Shown one piece after another: positions 25,680-34,932 of a stretch of 64,000 bases of DNA. The stretch lies in contig NZ_CAEUHO010000004.1 of NCBI RefSeq assembly GCF_903181435.1, positions 372,001 through 436,000 on the forward strand, given 5' to 3'. Below the pieces are notes generated by a model, which was not told where the DNA came from, made no database searches, and saw nothing but the letters and a program-made list of their open reading frames with translations. Both the position numbers and the translations under genes were made by a program. Each line of letters starts with the position of its first letter. Within the stretch, counting starts at the first letter, position 1. The stretch is from Bacteroides acidifaciens (lineage in GTDB: Bacteria; Bacteroidota; Bacteroidia; Bacteroidales; Bacteroidaceae).

Positions 25680-27728
25680 ATGAATAAGGGGCAAATGAAA
25701 CAAGGGACTACTATGAGCCTATTCTGGTTATTGGGGCTGTTGGTGTTATTGAGTTGTGGATATACTGATAAACATCATAGCGGGTCCTTGTGTGGACAAA
25801 CTTTTGTTGATTCTTTGGAAACCTGCGTGCAGGATTCTCTGTTTTCCAATGTGCTTTATTCCCGCTCGCAGATACGTGACGCGTTGATACAGGCACAGGA
25901 TTCACAATCTTATTACCGTCTTATCGCCCTGTACGGAAAAACATTCTTCGTTTCTTCCGATTTTGATTCCATTCTTTATTATCACCGTCAGGTGAAAGAA
26001 TTCTCGCCTAAGGCTGTCAGATGTTCCCGATGGAATAATGTGCTGTCCGAGATTTATAATATGGAAGGGAATGTATGGATGCAGTTGAACCGTCCTGACT
26101 CTGCGATAATGGACTATGAACAGGCGTATAAGTACTGTTTGGAAGGGGAGAAGCTACAACGTCTCCCGGATATTTGCATCAATATGGCCGATGCGTACCT
26201 ACATCGTGGCGACCTGGCACACACCGCTTCTTATTATCGCCGTGCCTTGTTTCTTTGCGATTCGTTAAACTTGTCGGAACATACGAAATTTCCTATCTAC
26301 TACGGACTGGGGCAGACCTATATGGAATTACGTGATTTTGTTCTGTCAAATTACTACTATGAACTGGCAGGACAATTCTTCGACGGAATGAGTGTTGCAG
26401 AGAAATGGACGTATCTCAACAACCGCGGTAACTATTATTATTACAGAAAGGACTATCAGGAAGCCCTGAAATACATGCGTAGGGCGAATGAACTGGTATC
26501 TGCCCATTCGCAAATGGTATTCGAACAGAACTTTATCAAGGTGAATCTGGGAGAGTTGTATGTACTGACTGACAATCTCGACTCTGCGCAAATCTGCCTG
26601 GACGATAGCTATCGTTTCTTCTCAAAAATACAGCATAATTCAGCCGTGCACTATATCGAGACCCAAATGATTGAGCTTGCCCTGAAGAAAGGAAATTTAA
26701 GGCAGGCACAGAAGATGATTGCCCGTACTGCTCCCGTGGGGCATCTCGATGCTAATATGCTGACCATACGCAACCAATACCTCCAGCATTATTTTGAGCG
26801 TATCGGTGATTACCGCCACGCTTATGAATATCTGAAACGCGATCGCCATTTGGATGATTCCATCCGCAGCGAACGGGTGCAGATGCGTGTGGCCGAACTG
26901 GATATGCGTTATCGGCAGAATACGGTTGTATTGCGTAAAGAGATGCAGATTCAGCAACAGGCGGGTGAAGTGAGAGCTTTAAAATTAAGCGTTTATATTT
27001 GGGTGCTTGTCAGTGTGCTGCTTGTGGTAGGTACAATAGTCATTATCTGGTATATGCGCAAGAAACGAGAATTTCTTCGTGAACGTTTCTTTCAGCAGAT
27101 AAACCGCATCCGCATGGAGAACCTGCGTAGCCGGATTTCTCCTCATTTTACTTTCAATGTGTTGGGACGTGAGATTAATCAGTTCAATGGCTCGGAGGAA
27201 GTGAAAAATAATCTGATGGGGCTGGTGAAATATCTTCGCCGGAGTCTCGAACTGACAGAGAAACTGAGCGTGCCCTTGCAGGACGAACTGGACTTCGTGC
27301 GCTCCTATATCGACTTGGAGAAAGGGCGTGTCGGTGATGGTTTTACCCCGACAGTCACGATAGAGGACGGGTTGGACGTTACCCGCATCATAGTTCCCTC
27401 TATGATTGTGCAGATTCCCGTGGAGAATGCCATTAAGCACGGGTTGGCGGGAAAGGATGGGGCAAAGGAACTGGCTGTATGTGTCTCCCGCCAAGAGAAC
27501 GGGGTCTGTATTACGGTTACGGATAACGGGCGGGGATATCTCCCGCAGGTGTCTTCTGCGACACGCGGAACCGGTACGGGTCTGAAAGTCCTTTATCAGA
27601 CCATCCAGCTATTGAATACGAAAAATAAGAGTGATAAGATACGTTTTGATATAACCAACAGGAATGATGGAAAGACCGGTACTCAGGTATCGGTATATAT
27701 CCCGTTCCGTTTTTCTTATGATTTATGA
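25680..27728 (+). CDS. TPR-containing sensor histidine kinase of the LytS/His_kinase type
   Basis: 682 residues from the ATG at 25680; a second ATG at 25695 follows a purine-rich AAGGGG and is an alternative. The N terminus has a hydrophobic run ending in LLSC, so it looks like a lipoprotein signal. A periplasmic TPR region (about residues 60-400) is followed by a membrane segment (YIWVLVSVLLVVGTIVIIWYM). The cytoplasmic part is a His_kinase domain: phospho-acceptor in RISPHFTFNVL (Thr where most members have Leu), N-box PVENAIKHGL and G-box DNGRGYLP with GTGTGLK. Its stop overlaps the ATG of the LytTR regulator (ATGA), implying translational coupling. The signal sensed is unknown. Confidence 0.88.
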   Translation: MNKGQMKQGTTMSLFWLLGLLVLLSCGYTDKHHSGSLCGQTFVDSLETCVQDSLFSNVLYSRSQIRDALIQAQDSQSYYRLIALYGKTFFVSSDFDSILYYHRQVKEFSPKAVRCSRWNNVLSEIYNMEGNVWMQLNRPDSAIMDYEQAYKYCLEGEKLQRLPDICINMADAYLHRGDLAHTASYYRRALFLCDSLNLSEHTKFPIYYGLGQTYMELRDFVLSNYYYELAGQFFDGMSVAEKWTYLNNRGNYYYYRKDYQEALKYMRRANELVSAHSQMVFEQNFIKVNLGELYVLTDNLDSAQICLDDSYRFFSKIQHNSAVHYIETQMIELALKKGNLRQAQKMIARTAPVGHLDANMLTIRNQYLQHYFERIGDYRHAYEYLKRDRHLDDSIRSERVQMRVAELDMRYRQNTVVLRKEMQIQQQAGEVRALKLSVYIWVLVSVLLVVGTIVIIWYMRKKREFLRERFFQQINRIRMENLRSRISPHFTFNVLGREINQFNGSEEVKNNLMGLVKYLRRSLELTEKLSVPLQDELDFVRSYIDLEKGRVGDGFTPTVTIEDGLDVTRIIVPSMIVQIPVENAIKHGLAGKDGAKELAVCVSRQENGVCITVTDNGRGYLPQVSSATRGTGTGLKVLYQTIQLLNTKNKSDKIRFDITNRNDGKTGTQVSVYIPFRFSYDL

Positions 27729-28504
27729 TGGAGACAGAAGAGAAGTATAAAGTGGTCATCATAGACGATGAACGTACAGCGATTGACGCTTTGCGCCGGG
27801 AGTTGGGACCCTATCGTGAATTTGAGGTTAAAGGGGTGGCAAGCAACGGTGCAAAAGGGAAAAAGATGATTATGGAGTTGCATCCGGATTTGTTGTTTCT
27901 TGACGTGGAGCTTCCGGATATACTTGGGCTTAACTTGCTGAGTGAGATAAGGGATGATGTGCTGTGGGATATGAAAGTGGTGTTCTACACTTCTTATGAC
28001 AAGTACCTGTTGCAGGCTTTGCGCGAATCGGCTTTCGATTTCCTGTTGAAGCCTTTTGAAAGTGAAGAATTAAAAGTTATTATAGACCGTTACCGGAAGG
28101 TTATGTCGGCTTCCGCTTTACTTCCTCCGCCTTCTTTCGCATCCTCTTTCAGTACCTCGATGCCACAGCATGGCACGTTCATGATTAGCACAGTGACAGG
28201 ATTCAGATTACTTCGTCTTGAAGAAATCGGCTTCTTTGAGTATCTGAAAGATAAGCGTCAATGGCAGGTAGTATTATTCAACCAAACCCGGTTGAACTTG
28301 AAGCGGAACACAAAGGCGGAGGACATTATCGGTTATTCGCAGGCTTTTGTGCAGATTAGTCAGTCGGCTATTGTAAATATAAACTTCCTGGCTATGATTG
28401 ACGGCAAGTGCTGCCAGCTTTATCCGCCTTTTCATGACAGGAATGATTTGATAATCTCTAGAAATTTCCTGAAAGAACTGCAAGAACGTTTTTACGTGTT
28501 GTAA
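27725..28504 (+). CDS. LytTR-family response regulator
   Basis: 259 residues. Receiver domain 1-125 with acidic pocket IIDDE, phospho-aspartate in LLFLDVELPD, and the conserved lysine in FLLKPFE. A short Ser/Pro-rich linker leads to a LytTR DNA-binding domain (FMISTVTGFRLLRLEEIGFFEYLKDKRQWQV ... FVQISQSAIVNINFLAMID). Start codon overlaps the kinase stop by 4 bases, so the two proteins form one signalling pair. Target genes are not evident; no direct-repeat LytTR site was recognised in the neighbourhood. Confidence 0.92.
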   Translation: MMETEEKYKVVIIDDERTAIDALRRELGPYREFEVKGVASNGAKGKKMIMELHPDLLFLDVELPDILGLNLLSEIRDDVLWDMKVVFYTSYDKYLLQALRESAFDFLLKPFESEELKVIIDRYRKVMSASALLPPPSFASSFSTSMPQHGTFMISTVTGFRLLRLEEIGFFEYLKDKRQWQVVLFNQTRLNLKRNTKAEDIIGYSQAFVQISQSAIVNINFLAMIDGKCCQLYPPFHDRNDLIISRNFLKELQERFYVL

Positions 28505-28530
28505 CTGCCGACTTGATATTATGATAAATG

Positions 28531-28565
28531 AGAGACGCCACTTCTTCATCAGAAGCGGCGTCTCT
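28531..28565. terminator. Bidirectional terminator between convergent genes
   Basis: GAGACGCCACTTCT at 28532-28545 pairs with AGAAGCGGCGTCTC at 28551-28564 (one mismatch), extended by one A-T pair, loop of 5. It separates the LytTR regulator from the convergent DUF3836 gene. T-run is weak (TTGTTGTT). Confidence 0.7.
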
Positions 28566-28599
28566 TGTTGTTAGAATATTAGAATGAGAGAGAGTTATG

Positions 28600-28995
28600 T
28601 TACATATTTGTATTATCCATCGTAACGGTCATTTCGGGGACCAGTACGTAGGCTTTTTTCTTGGCGTTCCATTTGTAATAGTTGGTAGTGACAGTCTTGC
28701 CCTCATAAATATAGTTGATACGCAAGTCCTTTTGCCATTCATCCTTGCTGCTGTTCCATTTCATGGCTTCGCTTTCAATCATACGTTTTTTGTTATCGTA
28801 CTTATAATTGTACTTCATGTAGTTGGCAAGTGTGCTCCCGTCTATTTTGTAAACGGTTTGTCCTACTGTTACACCATTTTCTTCTATCGGGTTATAAATC
28901 AATTGACCGTCGTAGCTACGTGCAGAAGTAGCAAGCGACACAACAAGAAGAACTGCTGATAAAACGAACATTTTTAAAGATACTTTTGCTTTCAT
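28600..28995 (-). CDS. DUF3836 family secreted protein
   Basis: 131 residues. Signal peptide with cleavage likely after SLATSARS. The remainder is a set of beta strands with repeated K-Y/W motifs (KYNYKYDNKKRM, MKWNSSKDEWQKDLRINYIY, YYKWNAKKKAYVLV) as in DUF3836, small secreted proteins abundant in Bacteroides. No catalytic residues are apparent and function is unknown. It stands alone between a terminator shared with the LytTR gene and its own promoter (TAAATTTG at 29056-29063 on the minus strand). Being next to a two-component system makes it a possible target, but there is no direct evidence. Confidence 0.8.
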   Translation of the reverse strand: MKAKVSLKMFVLSAVLLVVSLATSARSYDGQLIYNPIEENGVTVGQTVYKIDGSTLANYMKYNYKYDNKKRMIESEAMKWNSSKDEWQKDLRINYIYEGKTVTTNYYKWNAKKKAYVLVPEMTVTMDNTNM

Positions 28996-29055
28996 GGCTA
29001 TTTAAGTTTTTGAGTTATACTTTCATATTTCTATTACCGTATCGGTTTTATGCTG

Positions 29056-29063
29056 CAAATTTA
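29056..29063 (-). promoter_or_regulatory. Promoter -7 box for the DUF3836 gene
   Basis: TAAATTTG on the minus strand fits TAnnTTTG and lies about 61 bases upstream of the start codon. The rest of the 333-base gap 28996-29328 holds the polA terminator, two further small hairpins and no ORF. Confidence 0.5.
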
Positions 29064-29162
29064 CATATAAATTTGGAGTTTGTGTAATTATAGGGGTGGA
29101 TTGTTGTCAAAATGTCAATGGCGGGTGGCTGGTATCACTTGCTTTTTGCCAAGATTGGTGAC

Positions 29163-29195
29163 AAAAAAATATCCGGCAGTCAGTCTGCCGGATAT
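29163..29195 (-). terminator. Rho-independent terminator of polA
   Basis: Perfect 10-bp stem (ATATCCGGCA at 29169-29178 and complement at 29186-29195) with a 7-base loop; on the minus strand it is followed by a run of T. A further small hairpin (GCACTAT, 29296-29313) lies nearer the polA stop. Confidence 0.85.
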
Positions 29196-29328
29196 AGAAT
29201 GAATCACTTCGTTGGGGAAGTGTTCCTTTTTCTAGCTTTATGGATACCGGGTTAAATAATGTTATTACTCACTCCGACTCCTGTTTTGTTGGTATGCACT
29301 ATATGAATAGTGCGTACATTACTTGTTT

Positions 29329-32121
29329 TTAATGTGCTTCAAGCCAATTCTTACCCCATCCGCAATCAGCTTTCAAGGGAACGTGCATGCGGTATGCCTT
29401 CTCCATTTCCTCGATAACGATTTCTTCCACGCGCTCTTTCTCGTTGACGGGAACGCTGAAGTTTAATTCGTCATGTACTTGCAAAATCATTTTCGCTTGT
29501 ATTCCTTCCGCCTGGAACCGTTGGTAAATGCGTGCCATGGCTACCTTGATAATATCTGCCGCACTTCCTTGGATAGGCGCATTAATCGCATTCCGTTCCG
29601 CATATCCGCGCACAACGGCATTTCGTGAATTAATGTCTGGCAAGAAACGTTTCCGATGGAAAATCGTTTCTACATAGCCTTTTTCCTGGGCTACCTGGAT
29701 ACTTTTATCCATGTAAGCCTTCACGCCCGGATAGGTTTCGAAATATCCGTCGATAAGTTCTTTGGCTTCTTTCCGGTCTACGTTCATCCGTTCGGCAAGA
29801 CCGAAGACGGATATACCATATATAATGCCGAAATTGGCGGTCTTAGCTTTACGGCGCATATCGGAGTCTACATCATTCAAGTCAATCTTGTAGATTTTCG
29901 CAGCCGTGGCAGCATGGATATCGTGATTGCTGAGGAAAGCGTCAATCATGTTCTTATCCTCGCTGAGATGTGCCATGATACGCAATTCAATCTGCGAGTA
30001 GTCCGCAGAGAAGAAAAGGCACCCTTCGTCGGGAATGAATGCTTTGCGGATTTCTTTCCCGTTCTCGTCGCGGATGGGGATATTCTGCAAGTTCGGATTG
30101 CTTGAGCTGAGGCGTCCCGTAGCGGTGACCGTCTGGTTGAAAGAAGTATGCACCCGTCCTGTGCGCGGGTTGATAAGTAGGGGAAGTGCGTCTATATACG
30201 TTCCCAATAGTTTCTTCAATCCGCGGTGTTCCAATATTTTCTCTACTACCGGATGTTTATGGCGAAGGCTTTCAAGCACTTCTTCCGAAGTGACATACTG
30301 TCCCGTCTTGGTCTTTTTCGCTTTCTCTACAATTTTTAGTTTATCGAATAGTACCTCGCCGACTTGCTTGGGTGAGGCGATATTGAACGTTTCGCCTGCC
30401 AGCTCATAAATCTCCTTTTCAATTCGTTCCATCTGTGCAGTGAAATGGGCGGACGATTGTTTCAGCGCTTCCGTATCCAGCAGCACGCCGTTCCGTTCTA
30501 TATTGACCAGTACCGGAACGAGCGGCATCTCTATATCATAGAACAGCCGTTCGGCATCATTTTCTTTCAGTTCTTTTTCCAATACGTTCTTCAACTTCAA
30601 TGTCACGTCTGCATCTTCGCAAGCATAACGATAGACATCTTTCGGGTCGAGGTCGCGCATATTCTTCTGATTCTTTCCTTTCGGTCCAATTAGTTCGTCG
30701 ATATGGATTGTCTGATAGTGCAGGTAAATTTCCGCAAGATAATCCATCCCGTGGCGAAGTTCCGGTTGAAGGATATAGTGGGCAATCATTGTATCGAAAA
30801 GTGCGCCTTTCACTTCCGCTCCATAATTTTTAAGAACGATCATGTCGTACTTGATATTTTGTCCGACCTTCAACGAATTTTCATTTTCGAATACCGGGCG
30901 AAATTCATTGACGATTTTTAACGCTTCCTCTTGTTCCGCGGGAACCGGGACGTAAAATGCTTCATTTTCGGCAATGGAAAAACTCATTCCGACCAATTCT
31001 GCGTCCATCGGTTCCGTTCCGGTAGTCTCCGTATCTAACGAGAGAATTTCAGATGTAAGCAACTTTTGAATAATTTCTCTTCTTTTCTCCTCTGTATCAA
31101 TGAGTTGGTATTTGCAACCGAGCGATTCTAACGTCTCTAGATTTGATTTTTTTGCTTCGTCCGGCTCACTGGTCGTGAAATTTGCAAATAAATCGCCTTG
31201 TATGGCTTCCCCTTTTTCGGGAAAAAGTGGGAGAGGGGCGGGAGACTCTTTTTTGAGTACGCGGTCGATGAGAGTCCTGAATTCCAATTCCTCGAAAATA
31301 CTGCGAAGTGAATTTTCGTCTGCCTCTTCGCGGACGAGTGCGTCCATCTCAAGTTGGATAGGTACGTCAATTTTGATGGTTGCCAGAAACTTCGAGAATG
31401 TAATCATTTCCCGGTTCGTTTCCACTTTTGTTTTCAGTGCCCCTTTCAGTTGGTCGGTATGCTCTAATAGATTTTCGATGCTGCCAAATTCGGCAATCAA
31501 TTTCTGTGCCGTCTTTTCTCCTACACCGGGGCAGCCGGGAATGTTGTCCGAAGCGTCACCCATCAAACCGAGCATGTCAATCACTTGTGCGGGCGACTGG
31601 ATGTCAAACTTGGCTTTCACCTCTTCAATACCCATTATTTCAAAACCGCCCGTATGTTTGGGACGGTACATGAACACCTTGTCGCTCACCAACTGCCCGT
31701 AGTCCTTGTCCGGCGTCATCATATACGTGGTGATGCCCTGCTTGCCGGCTTCGGTGGCAAGAGTTCCTATCACGTCGTCGGCTTCATAGCCTGCCACCTC
31801 GAGGATAGGAATACGGTATGCCCTTATAATATCCTTTATAATAGGTACGGAAAGGCGGATTGCTTCGGGAGTCTCTTCGCGTTGCGCTTTATACTGTTCG
31901 AAAGCCTCGTGACGGAAGGTGGGACCCGAAGGGTCGAAAGCCACTCCTATATGCGTCGGATTTTCTTTTTTCAGTACTTCCTCTAGGGTGTTGACAAAGC
32001 CCAGGATAGCGGAAGTATTGAATCCTTTGGAGTTGATTCTTGGGTTCTTGATAAAGGCGTAATACGCCCGGTATATCAGTGCATAAGCGTCTAAAAGAAA
32101 TAATTTATTATCTGAATCCAT
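29329..32121 (-). CDS. polA: DNA polymerase I
   Basis: 930 residues from the ATG at 32121 (MDSDNKLFLLDAYALIYRAYY); the frame extends 11 codons upstream but that part is not conserved-looking. Residues 1-300 form the 5'-3' exonuclease (GVAFDPSGPTFRHEAFEQYKAQR, GYEADDVIGTLA). The 3'-5' exonuclease keeps its acidic residues (LSLDTETTGTEP, GQNIKYDMIVLKNYG, YACEDADVTLKL), so proofreading is likely. The polymerase domain has SADYSQIELRIMAHLS, RRKAKTANFGIIYG and QVHDELNF. It functions in repair and Okazaki fragment processing. It is transcribed divergently from the polyprenyl synthetase gene. Confidence 0.97.
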   Translation of the reverse strand: MDSDNKLFLLDAYALIYRAYYAFIKNPRINSKGFNTSAILGFVNTLEEVLKKENPTHIGVAFDPSGPTFRHEAFEQYKAQREETPEAIRLSVPIIKDIIRAYRIPILEVAGYEADDVIGTLATEAGKQGITTYMMTPDKDYGQLVSDKVFMYRPKHTGGFEIMGIEEVKAKFDIQSPAQVIDMLGLMGDASDNIPGCPGVGEKTAQKLIAEFGSIENLLEHTDQLKGALKTKVETNREMITFSKFLATIKIDVPIQLEMDALVREEADENSLRSIFEELEFRTLIDRVLKKESPAPLPLFPEKGEAIQGDLFANFTTSEPDEAKKSNLETLESLGCKYQLIDTEEKRREIIQKLLTSEILSLDTETTGTEPMDAELVGMSFSIAENEAFYVPVPAEQEEALKIVNEFRPVFENENSLKVGQNIKYDMIVLKNYGAEVKGALFDTMIAHYILQPELRHGMDYLAEIYLHYQTIHIDELIGPKGKNQKNMRDLDPKDVYRYACEDADVTLKLKNVLEKELKENDAERLFYDIEMPLVPVLVNIERNGVLLDTEALKQSSAHFTAQMERIEKEIYELAGETFNIASPKQVGEVLFDKLKIVEKAKKTKTGQYVTSEEVLESLRHKHPVVEKILEHRGLKKLLGTYIDALPLLINPRTGRVHTSFNQTVTATGRLSSSNPNLQNIPIRDENGKEIRKAFIPDEGCLFFSADYSQIELRIMAHLSEDKNMIDAFLSNHDIHAATAAKIYKIDLNDVDSDMRRKAKTANFGIIYGISVFGLAERMNVDRKEAKELIDGYFETYPGVKAYMDKSIQVAQEKGYVETIFHRKRFLPDINSRNAVVRGYAERNAINAPIQGSAADIIKVAMARIYQRFQAEGIQAKMILQVHDELNFSVPVNEKERVEEIVIEEMEKAYRMHVPLKADCGWGKNWLEAH

Positions 32122-32182
32122 AGATTTAATTAATTTTTCATGGTAAAAGTACAAAAAAATACCGTATTAAGCGTTTTATTAT

Positions 32183-32190
32183 TACTTTTG
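32183..32190 (+). promoter_or_regulatory. Promoter -7 box (TACTTTTG) for the polyprenyl synthetase gene
   Basis: Perfect TAnnTTTG 20 bases before the ATG at 32210, implying a very short leader. Confidence 0.6.
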
Positions 32191-32209
32191 TGCTCAAATT
32201 GTGTATTAA

Positions 32210-33184
32210 ATGGACAGTATCTCACTCATCAGAACTCCGATTGAAGCGGAACTGGCGGACTTTAAGAATCTTTTTGATAGTTCACTTTCCAGTTCGAATG
32301 CATTGCTCGACAGTGTCGTATCTCATATACGGCAGAGGAGTGGCAAGATGATGCGTCCTATTCTTCTCCTGTTGGTAGCGCGCCTTTACGGTGCGGTCCG
32401 TCCTTCCACGCTTCATGCTGCTGTTTCCCTGGAACTGCTTCATACAGCCAGTCTGGTGCACGATGACGTTGTAGACGAAAGTACCGAACGTCGCGGGCAA
32501 CTCTCGGTGAATGCTATCTTTAATAATAAGGTAGCTGTGCTGACGGGCGACTATCTGTTGGCTACGAGCCTGGTTCATGCCGAACAGACGCACAGCCATC
32601 CTATCATCCAACTAGTGTCTTCATTGGGACAGGACCTTGCTGACGGTGAGTTGCTCCAACTCTCCAATGTAAGCAATCACAGTTTTTCCGAATCAGTATA
32701 TTTCGATGTCATCCGTAAGAAAACCGCCGCTCTTTTCGCTGCCTGCACAAAAGCTGCTGCTTTCTCGGTAGGAATGGGAGAGGAAGAGGCTGAATTTGCC
32801 CGTTTGCTGGGTGAGTATATCGGCATTTGCTTCCAGATTAAAGACGATATCTTCGATTATTTTGATAGCAAGGAAATAGGTAAGCCGACAGGCAATGATA
32901 TGCTTGAAGGCAAGCTGACCCTGCCTGCCTTGTATGTGCTGAACAAAACGAAGGACAGCGCTGCGCAAGAGATTGCGTTCAAGGTGAAGGAAGGCACGGC
33001 TACTCCTGATGAAATAACCCGTTTGATTGAATATGTCAAAGAAAATGGTGGTATCGAATATGCAATACTGACGATGAATGCGTACAAACAGAAAGCATTC
33101 GACCTGTTGGCTTCTCTGCCGGATTCGGATGTTTGCGTAGCGCTCCGTGCTTATTTAGAGTATGTGGTAGACCGCGAAAAATGA
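32210..33184 (+). CDS. Polyprenyl diphosphate synthase (trans-isoprenyl)
   Basis: 324 residues. Both aspartate-rich motifs are present: LVHDDVVDESTERRG (first, DDxxD) and QIKDDIFDYFD (second). KMMRPILLLL near residue 45 and the GNDMLEGKLTLPAL region are also typical. The family builds the C30-C50 prenyl tail of menaquinone, or bactoprenyl diphosphate; chain length depends on residues before the first motif (SLELLHTASL), which lack an obvious bulky block, so a long-chain product such as the menaquinone side chain is likely. Its stop codon abuts that of the convergent DUF1266 gene with no spacer. Confidence 0.9.
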   Translation: MDSISLIRTPIEAELADFKNLFDSSLSSSNALLDSVVSHIRQRSGKMMRPILLLLVARLYGAVRPSTLHAAVSLELLHTASLVHDDVVDESTERRGQLSVNAIFNNKVAVLTGDYLLATSLVHAEQTHSHPIIQLVSSLGQDLADGELLQLSNVSNHSFSESVYFDVIRKKTAALFAACTKAAAFSVGMGEEEAEFARLLGEYIGICFQIKDDIFDYFDSKEIGKPTGNDMLEGKLTLPALYVLNKTKDSAAQEIAFKVKEGTATPDEITRLIEYVKENGGIEYAILTMNAYKQKAFDLLASLPDSDVCVALRAYLEYVVDREK

Positions 33185-33865
33185 TTACTTCCGGTATTTG
33201 TCGAGAAGTGAATAACAAGACAACGCCCTATCCCAATCTTCTATTTTCCCTGATTTCATGGCTTTTCCGAGCAAGTAGCTCTTGTCTATTTCTTCCGGTG
33301 TGCGGAGGTCGTTGGCGCATAACCCGTTCGCCTGTTCGATGTACCGCCAGGCTTCCTCTTTTGTAATATATCCGCTGCCCGAAGCGGCACGTACCAACCC
33401 TACGAGTAACCCCATGTCCCATCCCGCAATTCCTCTTTCCAGATCATTGATCCATATGATCGGATCCCTTCTTTCCTCTGTGTATTTTACGAAATTATAT
33501 AAGTTTTTTCCCTGTTGAACGAACCGTTCGACTCCCAAAAAACGTTTGGTGATGATTTCTTCGAACTCGTAGATGTTGCTTGTCGAGAGCAGATAGGGGA
33601 GCATGATTTGGTAGGAAACCCTGTCGCCTTCGTTGATGAGGAACTGGAATAATCCGGTGGCAGACTCGGTATCAAAACAATCATAATTTTCGGATAAGAA
33701 ACTGGTCAGCTTTTGCGGATGTACACCGGTATCTATGGAATTCAAATAAAAACCTTGTAGTGCGGCTTCCATGTAGCCAATGCGAAGCCCCTTCTTTCTC
33801 TTATTTCCGAGGAAGAGATTCAGAGGATTAGAATTGAATCGTAAGGTTTTTATGTGTGTCTCCAT
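33185..33865 (-). CDS. DUF1266 domain-containing protein
   Basis: 226 residues from the ATG at 33865; the GTG at 33874 is also in frame but would lie close to the -7 box. The C-terminal half matches DUF1266: GIAGWDMGLLVGLVRAASGSGYITKEEAWRYIEQA followed by EEIDKSYLLGKAMKSGK, the usual W-D..R....GY.....A pattern. The family is widespread and has no assigned function; it is often near effector or toxin-related genes in other bacteria, but nothing here supports that. It is cytoplasmic (no signal). The last codon abuts the end of the polyprenyl synthetase gene, so antisense interference between transcripts is possible. Confidence 0.75.
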   Translation of the reverse strand: METHIKTLRFNSNPLNLFLGNKRKKGLRIGYMEAALQGFYLNSIDTGVHPQKLTSFLSENYDCFDTESATGLFQFLINEGDRVSYQIMLPYLLSTSNIYEFEEIITKRFLGVERFVQQGKNLYNFVKYTEERRDPIIWINDLERGIAGWDMGLLVGLVRAASGSGYITKEEAWRYIEQANGLCANDLRTPEEIDKSYLLGKAMKSGKIEDWDRALSCYSLLDKYRK

Positions 33866-33894
33866 CCTTCGCACTTCTATTAGATTTTCACTTA

Positions 33895-33902
33895 CAAAGA
33901 TA
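33895..33902 (-). promoter_or_regulatory. Promoter -7 box (TATCTTTG) for the DUF1266 gene
   Basis: Perfect TAnnTTTG on the minus strand, 30 bases before the ATG at 33865. Confidence 0.55.
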
Positions 33903-33944
33903 AGGAATTTTCTTGATTGCCTGATAACTGCCTTTAGTTTTTCT

Positions 33945-33994
33945 TAAATAAAAAATACCGCGTCGGCTTCCGTAAGGACGGCAGCCAGCGCGGT
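33945..33994 (-). terminator. Rho-independent terminator of the dtd-mazG-deoC operon
   Basis: ACCGCG at 33957-33962 pairs with CGCGGT at 33989-33994, with inner pairs GGCT/AGCC and CGT/ACG. On the minus strand the stem is followed by TATTTTTTATTT. It lies 36 bases past the deoC stop. Confidence 0.85.
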
Positions 33995-34029
33995 GAGGCA
34001 TATTTGATTGCTAATGTAGTCTTTGGTTC

Positions 34030-34932
34030 TTAGAAGAACTTGATTTCTTCGCCTTCGATATCCGAAAGCAACAGGTTGGCAAGGCGGCTGGTTCCCAGGC
34101 GGAACAGTCGGTTGTCCAGCCATTCTTCACCCAGCACTTCTTTGACAATGGTGTAATAAATAACCGCGTCATTGACTGTGTTGATTCCGCCTGCCGGCTT
34201 GAAACCAATCTTGTTTCCTGTCTTCTGGTAGTATTCCCTGATGGCTTCGCACATCACATAAGCGGCTTCGGGAGTAGCGGCGGGCTGTTGCTTTCCTGTG
34301 GATGTCTTGATGAAATCCGCGCCCGAATACATGGATAGGATAGAGGCTTTTTTGATGTTGGAAGCACTCTTTAAAGCGCCTGTTTCGAGGATCACTTTGA
34401 GGTGGCGTTCCTTGCATACTTCCTTCAGTTCCTGTATCTCTTCGCACATGCCTTCGTAGTCACCGCTCAGGAATTTGCCTATGGAGATTACAATATCTAT
34501 CTCGTCCGCACCATCTCCGATAGCCAGCGCAGTCTCTGCGACTTTAACTTCGATAAAGGTTTGGGAAGAGGGGAATCCGCCCGATACGCAAGCGATATTG
34601 ACGCCGTCCACTTCCAGTGTATTCTTGACGATAGCGGCAAAATTAGGATAAACGCAGATAGCTGCAACGTTCTTCAAATCGGGGTATTCATCGTCGAACT
34701 TATTGACTTTCTCCGTAAAGCGCATCACGCTTTCATCGCTGTCCGTACTGTTCAAAGTCGTCAGGTCGATGCAATTGAACAGGAATTTCTTAACTTCTTC
34801 CGTATTGTTTTCCGGCACTTTTTTCTCAATTAATTCGGCTACGCGCGCCTGAATGTCAGCATCGCTCAGGTTGGTATTGTACTTTGCCAATGCGGCTTCA
34901 TACTTGTTGGACCGTGGGTTATTCTCTTCCAT
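34030..34932 (-). CDS. deoC: Deoxyribose-phosphate aldolase
   Basis: 300 residues, a long DeoC form. The Schiff-base lysine is in GADFIKTSTGK, and the flanking GGFPSSQ, EIDIVISIGKFLSGDY and KVILETGALK motifs complete the barrel active site; GFKPAGGIN carries the second lysine. It splits 2-deoxyribose 5-phosphate into glyceraldehyde 3-phosphate and acetaldehyde in nucleoside catabolism. Its first codons overlap the end of the mazG-like gene by 14 bases. Grouping with a nucleotide pyrophosphohydrolase fits a nucleotide-salvage theme. Confidence 0.95.
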   Translation of the reverse strand: MEENNPRSNKYEAALAKYNTNLSDADIQARVAELIEKKVPENNTEEVKKFLFNCIDLTTLNSTDSDESVMRFTEKVNKFDDEYPDLKNVAAICVYPNFAAIVKNTLEVDGVNIACVSGGFPSSQTFIEVKVAETALAIGDGADEIDIVISIGKFLSGDYEGMCEEIQELKEVCKERHLKVILETGALKSASNIKKASILSMYSGADFIKTSTGKQQPAATPEAAYVMCEAIREYYQKTGNKIGFKPAGGINTVNDAVIYYTIVKEVLGEEWLDNRLFRLGTSRLANLLLSDIEGEEIKFF

